Source: Paracidovorax avenae ATCC 19860 (lineage in GTDB: Bacteria; Pseudomonadota; Gammaproteobacteria; Burkholderiales; Burkholderiaceae_C). Taken from it: a stretch of DNA of 64,000 nucleotides. The stretch spans positions 2,418,001 to 2,482,000 of the forward strand of contig NC_015138.1 in assembly GCF_000176855.2 (NCBI RefSeq), written 5' to 3'. Below are positions 21,537 to 31,283 of this stretch, piece by piece; the first letter of the stretch is position 1, and every line of letters begins with the position of its first letter. A model generated the notes under the pieces. That model was not told the origin of the DNA, searched no databases, and was given only the letters and a program-made list of their open reading frames with translations. The position numbers and the translations under genes were made by a program.

Positions 21537-21988
21537 GGTCGCCATACATATGTTCTCTTTGGCTTGTGTTGTCGGCCCTCTCGGCTGTTGGCGCCAATGC
21601 GGGAACAGAAAAACTTCCCTTCGCCCACGCGAAAATCCAGAAAATCACCATCGAACGCCCTGCTGCCCAGGCGCGGTTCGCTCCGGAAGTGGACTGCCGC
21701 GGCCTGGCGCTGGATGCCAGGCGGGTGAAATTCTTCCTGCAGCATGCCGCCCTCACGGACAGCGGCTCATACCGGCGCAATGCCATCCTGGACGACTGCT
21801 CGGCGGATGCCACGGTGGTCTTTTCGGATGGCCGGACCGTGACGGTCTCCATCGACAGCGGAACGGGATGGGGTGCGGTGAGCCGTGGGCAGCGGTCCCG
21901 GTTCCTGGCCTGCGAGGCGTGCGTGGATATCCTGCAGCCGGACTTTCCCTTCGATCCGGAGCGCAGGCCCTCTGACGCGGAGCGTTAG
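21533..21988 (+). CDS. small exported protein, candidate immunity protein for the upstream amidase
   Basis: 151 residues. A good signal peptide (SPYICSLWLVLSALSAVGANA, cleaved near residue 23) is followed by a mature part of about 128 residues with four Cys (VDCRG, LDDCSAD, ACEACVD). It has no recognisable enzyme motif. The ATG at 21533 overlaps the amidase stop (ATGA), so the two are translationally coupled. A periplasmic, disulfide-capable protein coupled to a peptidoglycan amidase is the arrangement of type VI amidase immunity proteins. The family is not recognised by sequence, so the role is inferred only from order and location. Confidence 0.7.
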   Translation: MRSPYICSLWLVLSALSAVGANAGTEKLPFAHAKIQKITIERPAAQARFAPEVDCRGLALDARRVKFFLQHAALTDSGSYRRNAILDDCSADATVVFSDGRTVTVSIDSGTGWGAVSRGQRSRFLACEACVDILQPDFPFDPERRPSDAER

Positions 21989-22034
21989 CTGCCGCCACGG
22001 CGCGGCCTGAGACGGGGGCGTTGTTCCTGCCCGC

Positions 22035-23822
22035 TCAGTCCTGCCCGGGAGTGACGAGCAGGTTCCAGCGATGCACGAAGGCGAAGGCCTCGGCGGGTGG
22101 CAGCGGGCGGCTCAGGTAATAGCCCTGTACCTGGTCGCAGCCCAGTTCCATGAGCTGGTCGAACACTTCGGCGGTTTCCACGCCCTCGGCCAGGAGGCGG
22201 TAGCCCAGGGTGTGGCCGAGCTGGACCATGCCGCGCACGACATCGAGGGCGCGGGCATCGGTGCCAATGGGACGGATCAGGGCCTGGTCGAGCTTGAGCA
22301 CCTCGGCCGAGAGGTCGTACAGGCATCCGAAATTGCAGTAGCCGGTGCCGAAATCGTCGAGCGCCACGCGCACGCCCATGGCGCGGGCCGCCTTGATGCC
22401 TTCCAGGGTGGGGCCTTCCGTCAGCACCGCGTTCTCGGTGCATTCGATCTCGAGCCGCGAGGGGGCGAGCCGGTGCCGGGCGAAGGCGTCCTGGAGCATG
22501 GCGGCGAATCCGGGCTGCTCGAGGTTGCGCGGCGAGACGTTGATCGCCACGTCCACCTGCAGGCCGTCGTCTTCCCACGCGCGTATCTGCGCCAGTGCCG
22601 TGTTCAGCACCCATTCGGTGACGGCCTGGATGTAGGTGGTCTTCTCCAGCAGGGGAATGAAGTCGCCGGGCGACACCGGGCCCAGCTGGGGATGGTCCCA
22701 GCGGATCAGGGCCTCGAGGCAGGTGTAACGCGTGGAAGCGCGCTCGAACTGCGGCTGGTACACCAGCCGGAATTCTCCCGCCATGAGCGCGCGGGGAATG
22801 CTGGCCATGAGCTCGTAGGAACGGCGGTAGCTGAGGTCCACCGCGGCGTCGTAGCTGCAGACAGCCGTGCCGGACATCGGCTGGTGGTAGAGCGCGGCGT
22901 TGGCGCGCCGCAGGGAATCGACGGCGTCGGCCGGCTCGAGGGTGAAGGGGGCCAGGCCGATGCGGCGCCGCTGGTTGATGACGATGCCCGAGCCCGTCGG
23001 CAGCGGCGCGACCAGTGTGTCCAGCAACTGCTGCGTGAATTGCGCCACGGTCTGCTGGTCGGAGTCCCGCAGCACGAGCGCCAGCCGGGCGACGCCGGTG
23101 TGGTACACGCGGGACTGGTTGCCGACGAAGAAGGCCAGCCGCCTGCCTGCCTCGTAGGTCAGCTGTTCGATGGGCTGCATGCCGATGGCCCGGGCAGCGT
23201 CCATGATGCCGTCGTGCGGCAGGAGCTCGAGCAGGACCAGCACGCGGTGCTCGCCGGGCGCGGCCAGGCACAGTCCATGGAGGTCCTGCAGCAGTTGCGT
23301 CCGGTTGGGCAGCAGGGTGGACTCGTCCACGCGCGCGGCGGCGCACTGCAGGTCGATCTGGGCCATCACCAGAGCGGCCAGGTCTTCCAGCTGCCGCTGC
23401 TGTGCGCCGTCGAACGTGCGGGGGACGGTGTCGATGAGGCACAGGCTGCCCAGGTGGTGGTGGCCCCGCAGGATCAGTGGGGCTCCGGCATAGAAGCGGA
23501 TATACGGCGCTCCCTGGACGAGCGGGTTGGCGGCGAAGCGCGGGTCTTGCAGCGCGTCTTCCACCACCATGACCTCCGAGGACCGGATGGTGTGGTCGCA
23601 GAAGGCATCCTCGCGGCAGGTTTCGCGAACGGCCAGGCCGATCTGCGACTTGAACCATTGCCGGTCCGCGTCCACCAGGCTGACGAGCGCGATGGGAACG
23701 CCGAAAAGGCGGCTGGCCAGCCGCGTGATGCGGTCGAACTCCTCGGTCGGCGGAGTGTCCAGCAGACCGGTGGCCCGCAGGGCCGTCAGCCGTTGCTGTT
23801 CTGCGCTGATCGGAGGGGTCAT
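22035..23822 (-). CDS. GAF / degenerate GGDEF / EAL protein, c-di-GMP phosphodiesterase
   Basis: 595 residues. An N-terminal GAF domain (about 20-165; typical LTALRATGLLDTPPTEEFDRITRLASRLFG start) is followed by a GGDEF-like domain (about 170-330) and an EAL domain (about 345-585). The GGDEF signature is replaced (GVARLALVLRD), so no cyclase activity is expected. The EAL domain keeps its catalytic residues: LEALIRW, INVSPRN, IECTEN, ALDDFGTGY, LKLD, AEGVE and QGYY. It should hydrolyse c-di-GMP under control of a ligand bound by the GAF domain. No transmembrane segments are seen, so it is cytoplasmic. It stands alone and is divergent from yedI. Confidence 0.93.
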   Translation of the reverse strand: MTPPISAEQQRLTALRATGLLDTPPTEEFDRITRLASRLFGVPIALVSLVDADRQWFKSQIGLAVRETCREDAFCDHTIRSSEVMVVEDALQDPRFAANPLVQGAPYIRFYAGAPLILRGHHHLGSLCLIDTVPRTFDGAQQRQLEDLAALVMAQIDLQCAAARVDESTLLPNRTQLLQDLHGLCLAAPGEHRVLVLLELLPHDGIMDAARAIGMQPIEQLTYEAGRRLAFFVGNQSRVYHTGVARLALVLRDSDQQTVAQFTQQLLDTLVAPLPTGSGIVINQRRRIGLAPFTLEPADAVDSLRRANAALYHQPMSGTAVCSYDAAVDLSYRRSYELMASIPRALMAGEFRLVYQPQFERASTRYTCLEALIRWDHPQLGPVSPGDFIPLLEKTTYIQAVTEWVLNTALAQIRAWEDDGLQVDVAINVSPRNLEQPGFAAMLQDAFARHRLAPSRLEIECTENAVLTEGPTLEGIKAARAMGVRVALDDFGTGYCNFGCLYDLSAEVLKLDQALIRPIGTDARALDVVRGMVQLGHTLGYRLLAEGVETAEVFDQLMELGCDQVQGYYLSRPLPPAEAFAFVHRWNLLVTPGQD

Positions 23823-23991
23823 GGAGGCGGTCGAAAATGCGTGGTGCTGCGGAGGATAGGGAATTATCTCAGCCCTGGTTCCTGCAAGGATGTTTCCCCG
23901 CGTCCATGCCGACGCAGTTCCGCCCGCTTCTGCGCACCGCCGCCCGGGCGTGGGACTCCATAATCGGCGCTTCCCAACCACGGAGCTTCGC

Positions 23992-24984
<993 letters not shown>

Positions 24985-25085
24985 GGCGTGCATGGCCCTT
25001 TGATCTGTGGCAAGGCGGGCGGTGCGTTTTGCAAGCCCAATGCGTTCACGGGGGCCGTCCCCGTTCAACCGCATCGAGTCCTCCT

Positions 25086-25688
25086 ATGAAAAAGAATCTG
25101 CTCGCCCTGGCTGCCCTGTGCGTCCTGACCTCCGGCGCTGCCTATGCGCAGGCTACCGACGGCCAGGGCCCCTGGATGGTCCGCGTCCGCGCGGTGCATC
25201 TGGACAGCGACAACAAGGACAGCACCGGACTGGGCCTGTCGATCAACAACAAGACCATTCCGGAAGTAGATATCTCGTACTTCTTCGACAAGAACATCGC
25301 CGCGGAACTGGTGCTGACGGTGCCGCAGAAGCAGAAGGTGTATTCCAGCGCGCTGGGCGCACAGATCGGCACGCTGAAGCACCTGCCTCCGTCGCTGATG
25401 CTGCAATACCACTTCGACGCCCCCGGCTTCAGGCCGTACGTCGGCGCGGGCATCAACTACACCCGCTTCTCCAGCGTGCGCCTGCCTGCCGGCGTGAGCA
25501 TCGACAAGAGCAGCTGGGGTGGCGCCCTGCAGGTCGGCGTGGACATTCCGCTCACCAAGAACCTGTCGCTGAACTTCGACATCAAGAAGGTGTACATCCG
25601 CACCGACGTGGCTGCCAACGGTGCCACCCTGGGCACCCTGAAGATCGATCCGGTGCTGGCCGGCGTGGGTCTGGGCTGGCGCTTCTGA
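25086..25688 (+). CDS. ompW: OmpW family outer-membrane protein
   Basis: 200 residues with a classic signal peptide (MKKNLLALAALCVLTSGAAYA). The mature part alternates in the way of an eight-stranded beta-barrel and ends in the outer-membrane signature with a terminal aromatic (GVGLGWRF). Family blocks seen are MVRVRAVHLDSDN, VDISYFFDKNIAAELVL, and GTLKHLPPSLMLQYHF. OmpW proteins form a narrow hydrophobic channel and are often regulated by oxygen or stress; no such site was identified here. Followed by a strong terminator. Confidence 0.95.
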   Translation: MKKNLLALAALCVLTSGAAYAQATDGQGPWMVRVRAVHLDSDNKDSTGLGLSINNKTIPEVDISYFFDKNIAAELVLTVPQKQKVYSSALGAQIGTLKHLPPSLMLQYHFDAPGFRPYVGAGINYTRFSSVRLPAGVSIDKSSWGGALQVGVDIPLTKNLSLNFDIKKVYIRTDVAANGATLGTLKIDPVLAGVGLGWRF

Positions 25689-25705
25689 ACGAGCAGGCCA
25701 GGATG

Positions 25706-25738
25706 GGGCCGGCGCGCATGCGCCGGCCCTTTTTCTTT
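25706..25738 (+). terminator. intrinsic terminator after ompW
   Basis: A nine-pair stem GGGCCGGCG (25706-25714) with CGCCGGCCC (25721-25729), then TTTTTCTTT. It separates ompW from the convergent sensor kinase. Confidence 0.92.
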
Positions 25739-25796
25739 CCGGGGTCTGAATGCGGCCTGCGGCCTGGACGCCGCTGCGCAGGCGGCGGTCGGCGCG

Positions 25797-27584
25797 TCAG
25801 GCCGCGGGTGGAGGCTCCTGCGCAGGCATGGGGAGTTCCAGCGTGAAGCAGGCGCCATGGCCGGTTTCGGAGGCCACGGTGAGCCGGCCGCCCATGAGCT
25901 CGGCGAGCCCGCGCGAAAGCGCCAGGCCCAGGCCCGTGCCACCGTGCTGGGTGCTCACCTCCGCACCGCCCTGGCTGAATTTCTCGAAGATGACCTCGTG
26001 CAGGTCGGCGGGGATGCCGGGGCCCGTATCGATGACCCTGAAGCGCAGGTTGCGCGCCTCGGCGGTGTCCACCTCCAGCCGCACGCCGCCCTCCCGGGTG
26101 AACTTGAGTGCGTTGCTCAGCAGGTTGTTGAGGATCTGCTTGAGCCGCAGTCCGTCGCACCGCAGCATGTGGGGTACGTCCGGGGCGATGCGCTTTTCGA
26201 GCGTGAGCCCTTTCTGCGCGGCAGAGATGGCGAAGAGGTCCACGGTAGTGCCGACGAGTTCGCGCACGGCATGGTCTCCGGGCACGATGGGCATGGCGCC
26301 GGCCTGCACCTTCGCAAGGTCCAGGATCTCGGACAGCAGGGTGTTGAGGTGCTCCGCCGCACTGCGGATCAGGCCGGCGGCTTCGCGGTAGGACGGCTGC
26401 TCCAGCCGCTGTTCCATGAGCTCCGCAAAACCGTGGATGCTGGTGAGAGGGGTGCGCAGTTCGTGCGAAATGGCCGTCAGGAATTCGCTCTTGGCGCGGT
26501 TGGCGGAGCGGGCCTGGGCTTCGCTCGCCGCGAGTGCCACGTTCTTCTGCTCGAGCTGGCGCAGTCCCCGCAGGAAGCCCGCGCACAGGGCGACCAGTGC
26601 TGCGGAAAAGAGCCCGGCGAACACCATGGTGAAGTTCCGCATGGTCTTCCATTCCGCCAGGGCTTCGTCGTCGGCCGTGGACACGAGGACGGTCAGCGGA
26701 TAGCCGGGCAGGCGGTGGAAGGCGGTGATGCGGCCCAGCCCGTCAACGTGGCTGACGCGCTGGTAGGTGCCATGCCTGCGGGTGGTGTCCGCGAGGGGAT
26801 GGTCGGGCGGGAATTCGATGACCTGGTCGATGTTGCCTGCCTGGGTTCCGATCACCCGGGTCAGCATGCCGAAGTCTGCCCCCATCAGCACGACCGCGCC
26901 CTGGGCGCCGATGTCCACGCCACCGTACACCTTCTCGAAATAGCTCGGATTGAGCGAGGCGACCACCACGCCGTGCAGGTAGCCGTTGCGGCCGATGATG
27001 GGCCGGCTCAGCTGCATGGTCCGGCGGCCCGAGATCCGGCCCGTGACGGGCTTGCCGATGAAGAGGCCGGATGCGGACATCTGCGTCCGCGCGTGGGGTA
27101 CCTTGGAGGGCTCCAGGTGCACCCGGATGTGTTCGCGCTCGCTCAGGTCGGTATCCTGGTTGCGGGCCCCGGTGGGGTCGAGGTTGCTGCCCACGAACCG
27201 GCCGTCGGGGCCCACGATGGACAGCTGGGTGAGGATGTCCGGCGCCAGGCCTGTCTCGTTGGCGAACAGGGCGTAGTCCTCCTTCGTGAACTCTCCGCTG
27301 CGCACTTCCGCCGCCACGCGCAGCGTGGCCTGGTCGGCCGCCGCCAGGACCCGCAGCGTCTGCTCTTCCAGCACGCGGGCCAGGTTGGCATTCTGGCGTC
27401 GCTGGGATTGCACTGCATCCTGCCATTTGGTCTGCAGCGAGATGGCGACAAGCGCCCAGGTGGCCGTGAGCGCCAGGAGCAGGGTGCCGATCACCAGGGC
27501 GCGCAGCCGCCGCCCGCCCTGGGCCGTGTGCGCAGGCACTGCCGGCAGGTGCTCTAGGACCCGGTGGGAGGAGGGTTCGGACAT
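25797..27584 (-). CDS. membrane sensor histidine kinase with periplasmic Cache-type domain
   Basis: 595 residues. Transmembrane helix 1 is at about 28-50 (ALVIGTLLLALTATWALVAI). A long periplasmic sensor region (52-315) with the look of a double-Cache domain follows (LTQLSIVGPDGRFVGSN, LSRPIIGRNGYLHGVVVAS), then transmembrane helix 2 (about 318-338), and a coiled HisKA domain with phosphorylated His374 in AISHELRTPLT. The HATPase_c domain carries NLLSNALKFT, DTGPGIP and GGTGLGLA boxes. There is no receiver domain, and no response regulator gene beside it, so it is an orphan kinase whose partner and ligand are unknown. Confidence 0.93.
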   Translation of the reverse strand: MSEPSSHRVLEHLPAVPAHTAQGGRRLRALVIGTLLLALTATWALVAISLQTKWQDAVQSQRRQNANLARVLEEQTLRVLAAADQATLRVAAEVRSGEFTKEDYALFANETGLAPDILTQLSIVGPDGRFVGSNLDPTGARNQDTDLSEREHIRVHLEPSKVPHARTQMSASGLFIGKPVTGRISGRRTMQLSRPIIGRNGYLHGVVVASLNPSYFEKVYGGVDIGAQGAVVLMGADFGMLTRVIGTQAGNIDQVIEFPPDHPLADTTRRHGTYQRVSHVDGLGRITAFHRLPGYPLTVLVSTADDEALAEWKTMRNFTMVFAGLFSAALVALCAGFLRGLRQLEQKNVALAASEAQARSANRAKSEFLTAISHELRTPLTSIHGFAELMEQRLEQPSYREAAGLIRSAAEHLNTLLSEILDLAKVQAGAMPIVPGDHAVRELVGTTVDLFAISAAQKGLTLEKRIAPDVPHMLRCDGLRLKQILNNLLSNALKFTREGGVRLEVDTAEARNLRFRVIDTGPGIPADLHEVIFEKFSQGGAEVSTQHGGTGLGLALSRGLAELMGGRLTVASETGHGACFTLELPMPAQEPPPAA

Positions 27585-27625
27585 GGAGGGCTAGCTTGCC
27601 ACGTTCTGGTGCGGCGCGGGGTGCG

Positions 27626-28654
27626 TCAGGGCCGGGTGCCGGTGCCGAAAATGCCGTCCCCGCCACTCTGCCCGAGGATCCGGCGCCCCAGGGCCGGCAG
27701 GGCCGTGGACGCATCGGGGCGCTGCCATGCCTGGGTCACGGTGGAATGGCCGGCCGCGAGATCCGCCGGCGTGCCCAGATCGAAGTGGAAGCTGTAATCG
27801 GGCTCCTGGCCCATGCGCAGGTCCGTGACCTGGACGTGCCCGCCATGCTCGCGCATGCGGTAGAAGCCGTGGCTGAAGGCCGCCACGCGCTGCACGGACG
27901 GCTGGGCTGCGAACTGCGCGATCAGTGCCTCACCCCGGTCGTGCACGGTGAAGTGGATGGGCCGCCCGCGGTCGGCGAGCGCGTAGAAGCCTTCCGCATA
28001 CTGCCCGGGTGCCATCGCCACCACCCGCCAGGCGAGGGTGTTGAACGGCGTGGGCGTCACGAGCACCTGTCCCGCCGGCCATCCGATGCCGGCGAGCGAC
28101 TCCCGTGCAATTTGCGCGACGTGCTGCTGTACCCCGAAGCCCCAGGCCAGGTAGGCGGTGCTCAGCCACAGCCCGGCCGTGTTCCAGCGCAGGCCGCGCG
28201 GGCCTGCAAGCGCCAGCGCCGCGACCACCCCGACGATCAGCGGCACGGTGTAGAGCGGATCGATGATGAAGATGCTGCCGACTCCGTAAGGCTGGTCGGT
28301 GAACGGGCGTAGCAGTTGGGTGCCGTACACCGTCATCCAGTCGAGCAGCGGGTGGGTGGCGAGCGCGAGCCAGAGCGCCAGCCACCAGCGCTTCCACTGG
28401 AAGCCCTCGCCGTGGAGGCGCGCCGCCAGCGCGCCCAGCAGCGGCGCGAGCAGCGAAAGGTAGAGCAGGGCGTGGGTATCGGCACGGTGCAGGACCATGT
28501 TGGCAATCGGGTCGCCATGGTCGATGAGGGCGTCCAGGTCGGGCAGCGTGCCCGCCACGGCGCCCCACAGCGCGGCTTTCCAGGCGGCGGTGCGCCGGCC
28601 CATGGCAGCCAGGGAGACGGCGGAGCCGAGGGCGATCTGGGTCAGGGAATCCAT
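27626..28654 (-). CDS. YdjM-type membrane-bound metal-dependent hydrolase
   Basis: 342 residues. The N-terminal half is a multi-helix membrane domain of the YdjM family (MDSLTQIALGSAVSLAAMG start; GTLPDLDALID; LHRADTHALLYL; ATHPLLDWMTVYGTQLL), where the conserved Asp and His residues are the presumed metal ligands. The C-terminal 150 residues are soluble. Family function is not established beyond a putative inner-membrane hydrolase; some members are linked to the SOS response. It lies 41 bases downstream of the sensor kinase start on the same strand, probably without a functional link. Confidence 0.88.
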   Translation of the reverse strand: MDSLTQIALGSAVSLAAMGRRTAAWKAALWGAVAGTLPDLDALIDHGDPIANMVLHRADTHALLYLSLLAPLLGALAARLHGEGFQWKRWWLALWLALATHPLLDWMTVYGTQLLRPFTDQPYGVGSIFIIDPLYTVPLIVGVVAALALAGPRGLRWNTAGLWLSTAYLAWGFGVQQHVAQIARESLAGIGWPAGQVLVTPTPFNTLAWRVVAMAPGQYAEGFYALADRGRPIHFTVHDRGEALIAQFAAQPSVQRVAAFSHGFYRMREHGGHVQVTDLRMGQEPDYSFHFDLGTPADLAAGHSTVTQAWQRPDASTALPALGRRILGQSGGDGIFGTGTRP

Positions 28655-28903
28655 GCTGGGGCGACGGGCGTCGGCGAAAAAAGGTGCCGAGCGGGCGGCG
28701 GGGGTGGCCGGGCAGGGCGCCGCAGCGGCCGCATTCTAGGGCGAACGATGCGCGGGCGTCCTACATGCCCGGCGGAAGCTCTCTGCAATGCTGGGCACCG
28801 GCCATCGCGCCCCGGCGCAGCAGCCGCCGTCCGGCATGGCCTGCGAGCTTAGCCGGCCCCTGCCGCCCCGGCGGCCCTTTCCCCTTCAGGAAAAGAGATC
28901 CCG

Positions 28904-29842
28904 ATGAACGCCCATGCCCTCCAGCGGTCCGAACCCGCCCATTCCGACATCATTCCCGGGCTGCTGCGGCACCCCGCCTGTATTTCGCCGAAGTATTTCT
29001 ACGACGAGCGGGGATCGGAGCTCTTCGAGGAGATCACCCGGCTGCCGGAGTACTACCCCACGCGCACCGAACAGGCCGTGATGGCGCGGCATGGCGAAGA
29101 CATCGCGCAGGCGGTGGGCGCGGTCGAGACGGTGATCGAGCTGGGGGCCGGCAGCTGCGAGAAGGTGCAGCCGCTGTGCCGCCTGCTGCGGCCGCAGCGT
29201 TTCGTGGGGGTGGATATTTCCGCGGATTTCCTGCGCGGCGCGGTGGCACGTCTGCAGGAGGCCCTTCCCTGGCTGCGGGCCGAGGCCGTGGCGGGCGACC
29301 TCACGCGGCCCGTGGTGCTGCCCCAGGATGTTCCCCGTGCCCGGCGGCTGGTGTTCTACCCGGGCTCCTCGATCGGCAACTTCGATCCGCCCCAGGCACT
29401 GGCGCTGCTGTCGCGCATGCGCGGCCTGGTGGACCGCGACGGCGGCGTGCTCATCGGATTCGACCTGCCCAAGGACGTGGCCGTGCTCGAGGCTGCCTAC
29501 GACGACGCGGCCGGCGTGACGGCCGCGTTCAACCGCAATGCGCTGGAGCACGTGAACCGGCTCATCGGCAGCGACTTCGTGGCGCAGGACTGGGAGCACC
29601 GCGCCTTCTTCGACCGGCGCCTGTCGCGCATCGAGATGCACCTGGAGACGCCCCGCGGCGCCCACGTGCGCTGGCCTGGCGGCGGGCGCGTCTTCGCGCC
29701 CGGCGAGCGCATCCATACCGAGAACAGCTACAAGTACACCCTGCCGGCCTTCCAGGCCCTGCTGGCGCGGGCGGGCTTCTCCCGCGCGCGGGTCTGGACC
29801 GACGAGCGCGGATGGTTCGCCGTGGCCTACGCGCGGCCCTGA
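28904..29842 (+). CDS. egtD: L-histidine N-alpha-methyltransferase, ergothioneine pathway
   Basis: Trimethylates histidine with SAM to hercynine, first step of ergothioneine synthesis. 312 residues. The fold is the EgtD methyltransferase: ISPKYFYDERGSELFEEI near the N-terminus, SAM site IELGAGSCEKVQ, and LVFYPGSSIGNF, with IHTENSYKYTLPAF near the C-terminus. Directly upstream of egtB (18-base gap), so the two form an operon. A separate egtA, egtC or egtE gene is not present nearby, which suggests the shorter, two-gene version of the pathway. Confidence 0.95.
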   Translation: MNAHALQRSEPAHSDIIPGLLRHPACISPKYFYDERGSELFEEITRLPEYYPTRTEQAVMARHGEDIAQAVGAVETVIELGAGSCEKVQPLCRLLRPQRFVGVDISADFLRGAVARLQEALPWLRAEAVAGDLTRPVVLPQDVPRARRLVFYPGSSIGNFDPPQALALLSRMRGLVDRDGGVLIGFDLPKDVAVLEAAYDDAAGVTAAFNRNALEHVNRLIGSDFVAQDWEHRAFFDRRLSRIEMHLETPRGAHVRWPGGGRVFAPGERIHTENSYKYTLPAFQALLARAGFSRARVWTDERGWFAVAYARP

Positions 29843-29860
29843 CCCCTGGAGACCCCCGCC

Positions 29861-31267
29861 ATGACCCCTCCCCTGAGCCTGGTGCGCCGGACGGCGCCGG
29901 GCGGTACACCCGCCGTAGCGGCAGCACTGCAGGAGCGCTATGCCGAAGTGCGCCGAGCCTCGCTTGCGCTGGCCCTGCCGCTGTCCGACGAAGACTGCTG
30001 CGCGCAGTCCATGCCCGATGCGAGCCCCGTCAAATGGCACCTGGCGCACACCACGTGGTTTTTCGAGACCTTCGTGCTCGAGCCGCGGGAGCCCGGCTTC
30101 GCCCCGTTCCATCCGGCGTTCCGCGTGCTGTTCAATTCCTACTACAACGGCGTCGGGGACAAGCATCCCCGGCCGCAGCGCGGATTGCTCACGCGCCCGG
30201 CGATGGCGCAGGTGCTGGAATACCGGCAGGACGTCGATGTCCGCATGGGACGGATCCTGGCCGGGCTGCAGGAGGAGCCGGATCCGGGCCTGCAGGCCCT
30301 GGTGGAGCTCGGCCTGCAGCACGAGCAGCAGCACCAGGAACTGATCCTCACCGACGTGAAGCACCTGCTGTCGAGCAGCCCGCTCTGGCCGGCCTACCGG
30401 TTGCAGAGCCCGGGCGGGGCGCCGGCGGGGCCGCAGGAGCGGCAGCTGGAACCCGCAGTGGCTCCATCCGTGCGCTGGCGGAGGTTTCCAGGCGGCGTCA
30501 CGGAGATCGGCCACGACGCGCGGGCCGAGGGCGCCGGTTTCGCCTTCGACAACGAATCGCCCCGGCACCGTGTGTACCTGCAGCCCTATGCGCTGGCCTG
30601 CAGGCCGGTCAGCACGGGCGAGTACCTGGCCTTCGTCGAGGCCGGCGGCTACCGCGATGCCTCGCTCTGGCTGGCCGAGGGCTGGGACTGGATCCAGGCC
30701 ATGAAGCTCCAGCACCCCCTCTACTGGCGCCGCGGGGCGACGGAAAGCGGCGACGGCGCGGGCTGGCACGAGTTCACGCTCGCCGGACCGCGGCCGCTCC
30801 GCCCGTCGGCGCCTATGGTGCACCTGTCCTATTACGAAGCGGACGCGTACGCGCGCTGGGCCGGAGCCCGCCTGCCCACCGAGGCGGAGTGGGAGGCCGC
30901 CGCGGCAGCATCGCCGGGCGCGCAGGCCGTGCAGGGACATTTCGCCGACAGCGGCGTTCTGCACCCACGCGCGGCATCGGGCGCGGCCCGGCCGGACCCG
31001 GACGGGCAGCCGCCGCTGGAGCAGTTGTTCGGCGACGTCTGGGAGTGGACGCAGTCCAGCTACGCGGCCTACCCGGGCTTTCGCGTGGCCGATGGCGCCG
31101 TGGGCGAATACAACGGCAAGTTCATGGTGAACCAGTACGTGCTGCGGGGTGGATCCTGCGCGACGCCCCCGGGCCATGTCCGCGCCACCTACCGGAATTT
31201 CTTTCCGGCCACCGCGCGGTGGCAATTCTCCGGCCTGCGCCTCGCGCGCGACCTGGAGAGCGCCTGA
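29861..31267 (+). CDS. egtB: ergothioneine sulfoxide synthase (hercynine oxygenase)
   Basis: An iron-dependent enzyme that couples hercynine with cysteine or gamma-glutamylcysteine to form the sulfoxide. 468 residues. It has an N-terminal DinB-like domain and a C-terminal formylglycine-generating-enzyme-like domain. Probable iron ligands are His63 (KWHLAHTTWFFE) and His154/His158 (QHEQQHQEL). The C-terminal domain shows RLPTEAEWEAA, DVWEWTQSSYAAYPG, and FMVNQYVLRGGSCATP, typical of EgtB. Second gene of the egtD-egtB pair. The sulfur donor cannot be read from the sequence with confidence. Strictly, a homologous enzyme could make ovothiol, but pairing with EgtD favours ergothioneine. Confidence 0.94.
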   Translation: MTPPLSLVRRTAPGGTPAVAAALQERYAEVRRASLALALPLSDEDCCAQSMPDASPVKWHLAHTTWFFETFVLEPREPGFAPFHPAFRVLFNSYYNGVGDKHPRPQRGLLTRPAMAQVLEYRQDVDVRMGRILAGLQEEPDPGLQALVELGLQHEQQHQELILTDVKHLLSSSPLWPAYRLQSPGGAPAGPQERQLEPAVAPSVRWRRFPGGVTEIGHDARAEGAGFAFDNESPRHRVYLQPYALACRPVSTGEYLAFVEAGGYRDASLWLAEGWDWIQAMKLQHPLYWRRGATESGDGAGWHEFTLAGPRPLRPSAPMVHLSYYEADAYARWAGARLPTEAEWEAAAAASPGAQAVQGHFADSGVLHPRAASGAARPDPDGQPPLEQLFGDVWEWTQSSYAAYPGFRVADGAVGEYNGKFMVNQYVLRGGSCATPPGHVRATYRNFFPATARWQFSGLRLARDLESA

Positions 31268-31283
31268 CCCGCGCGGCATCGCG

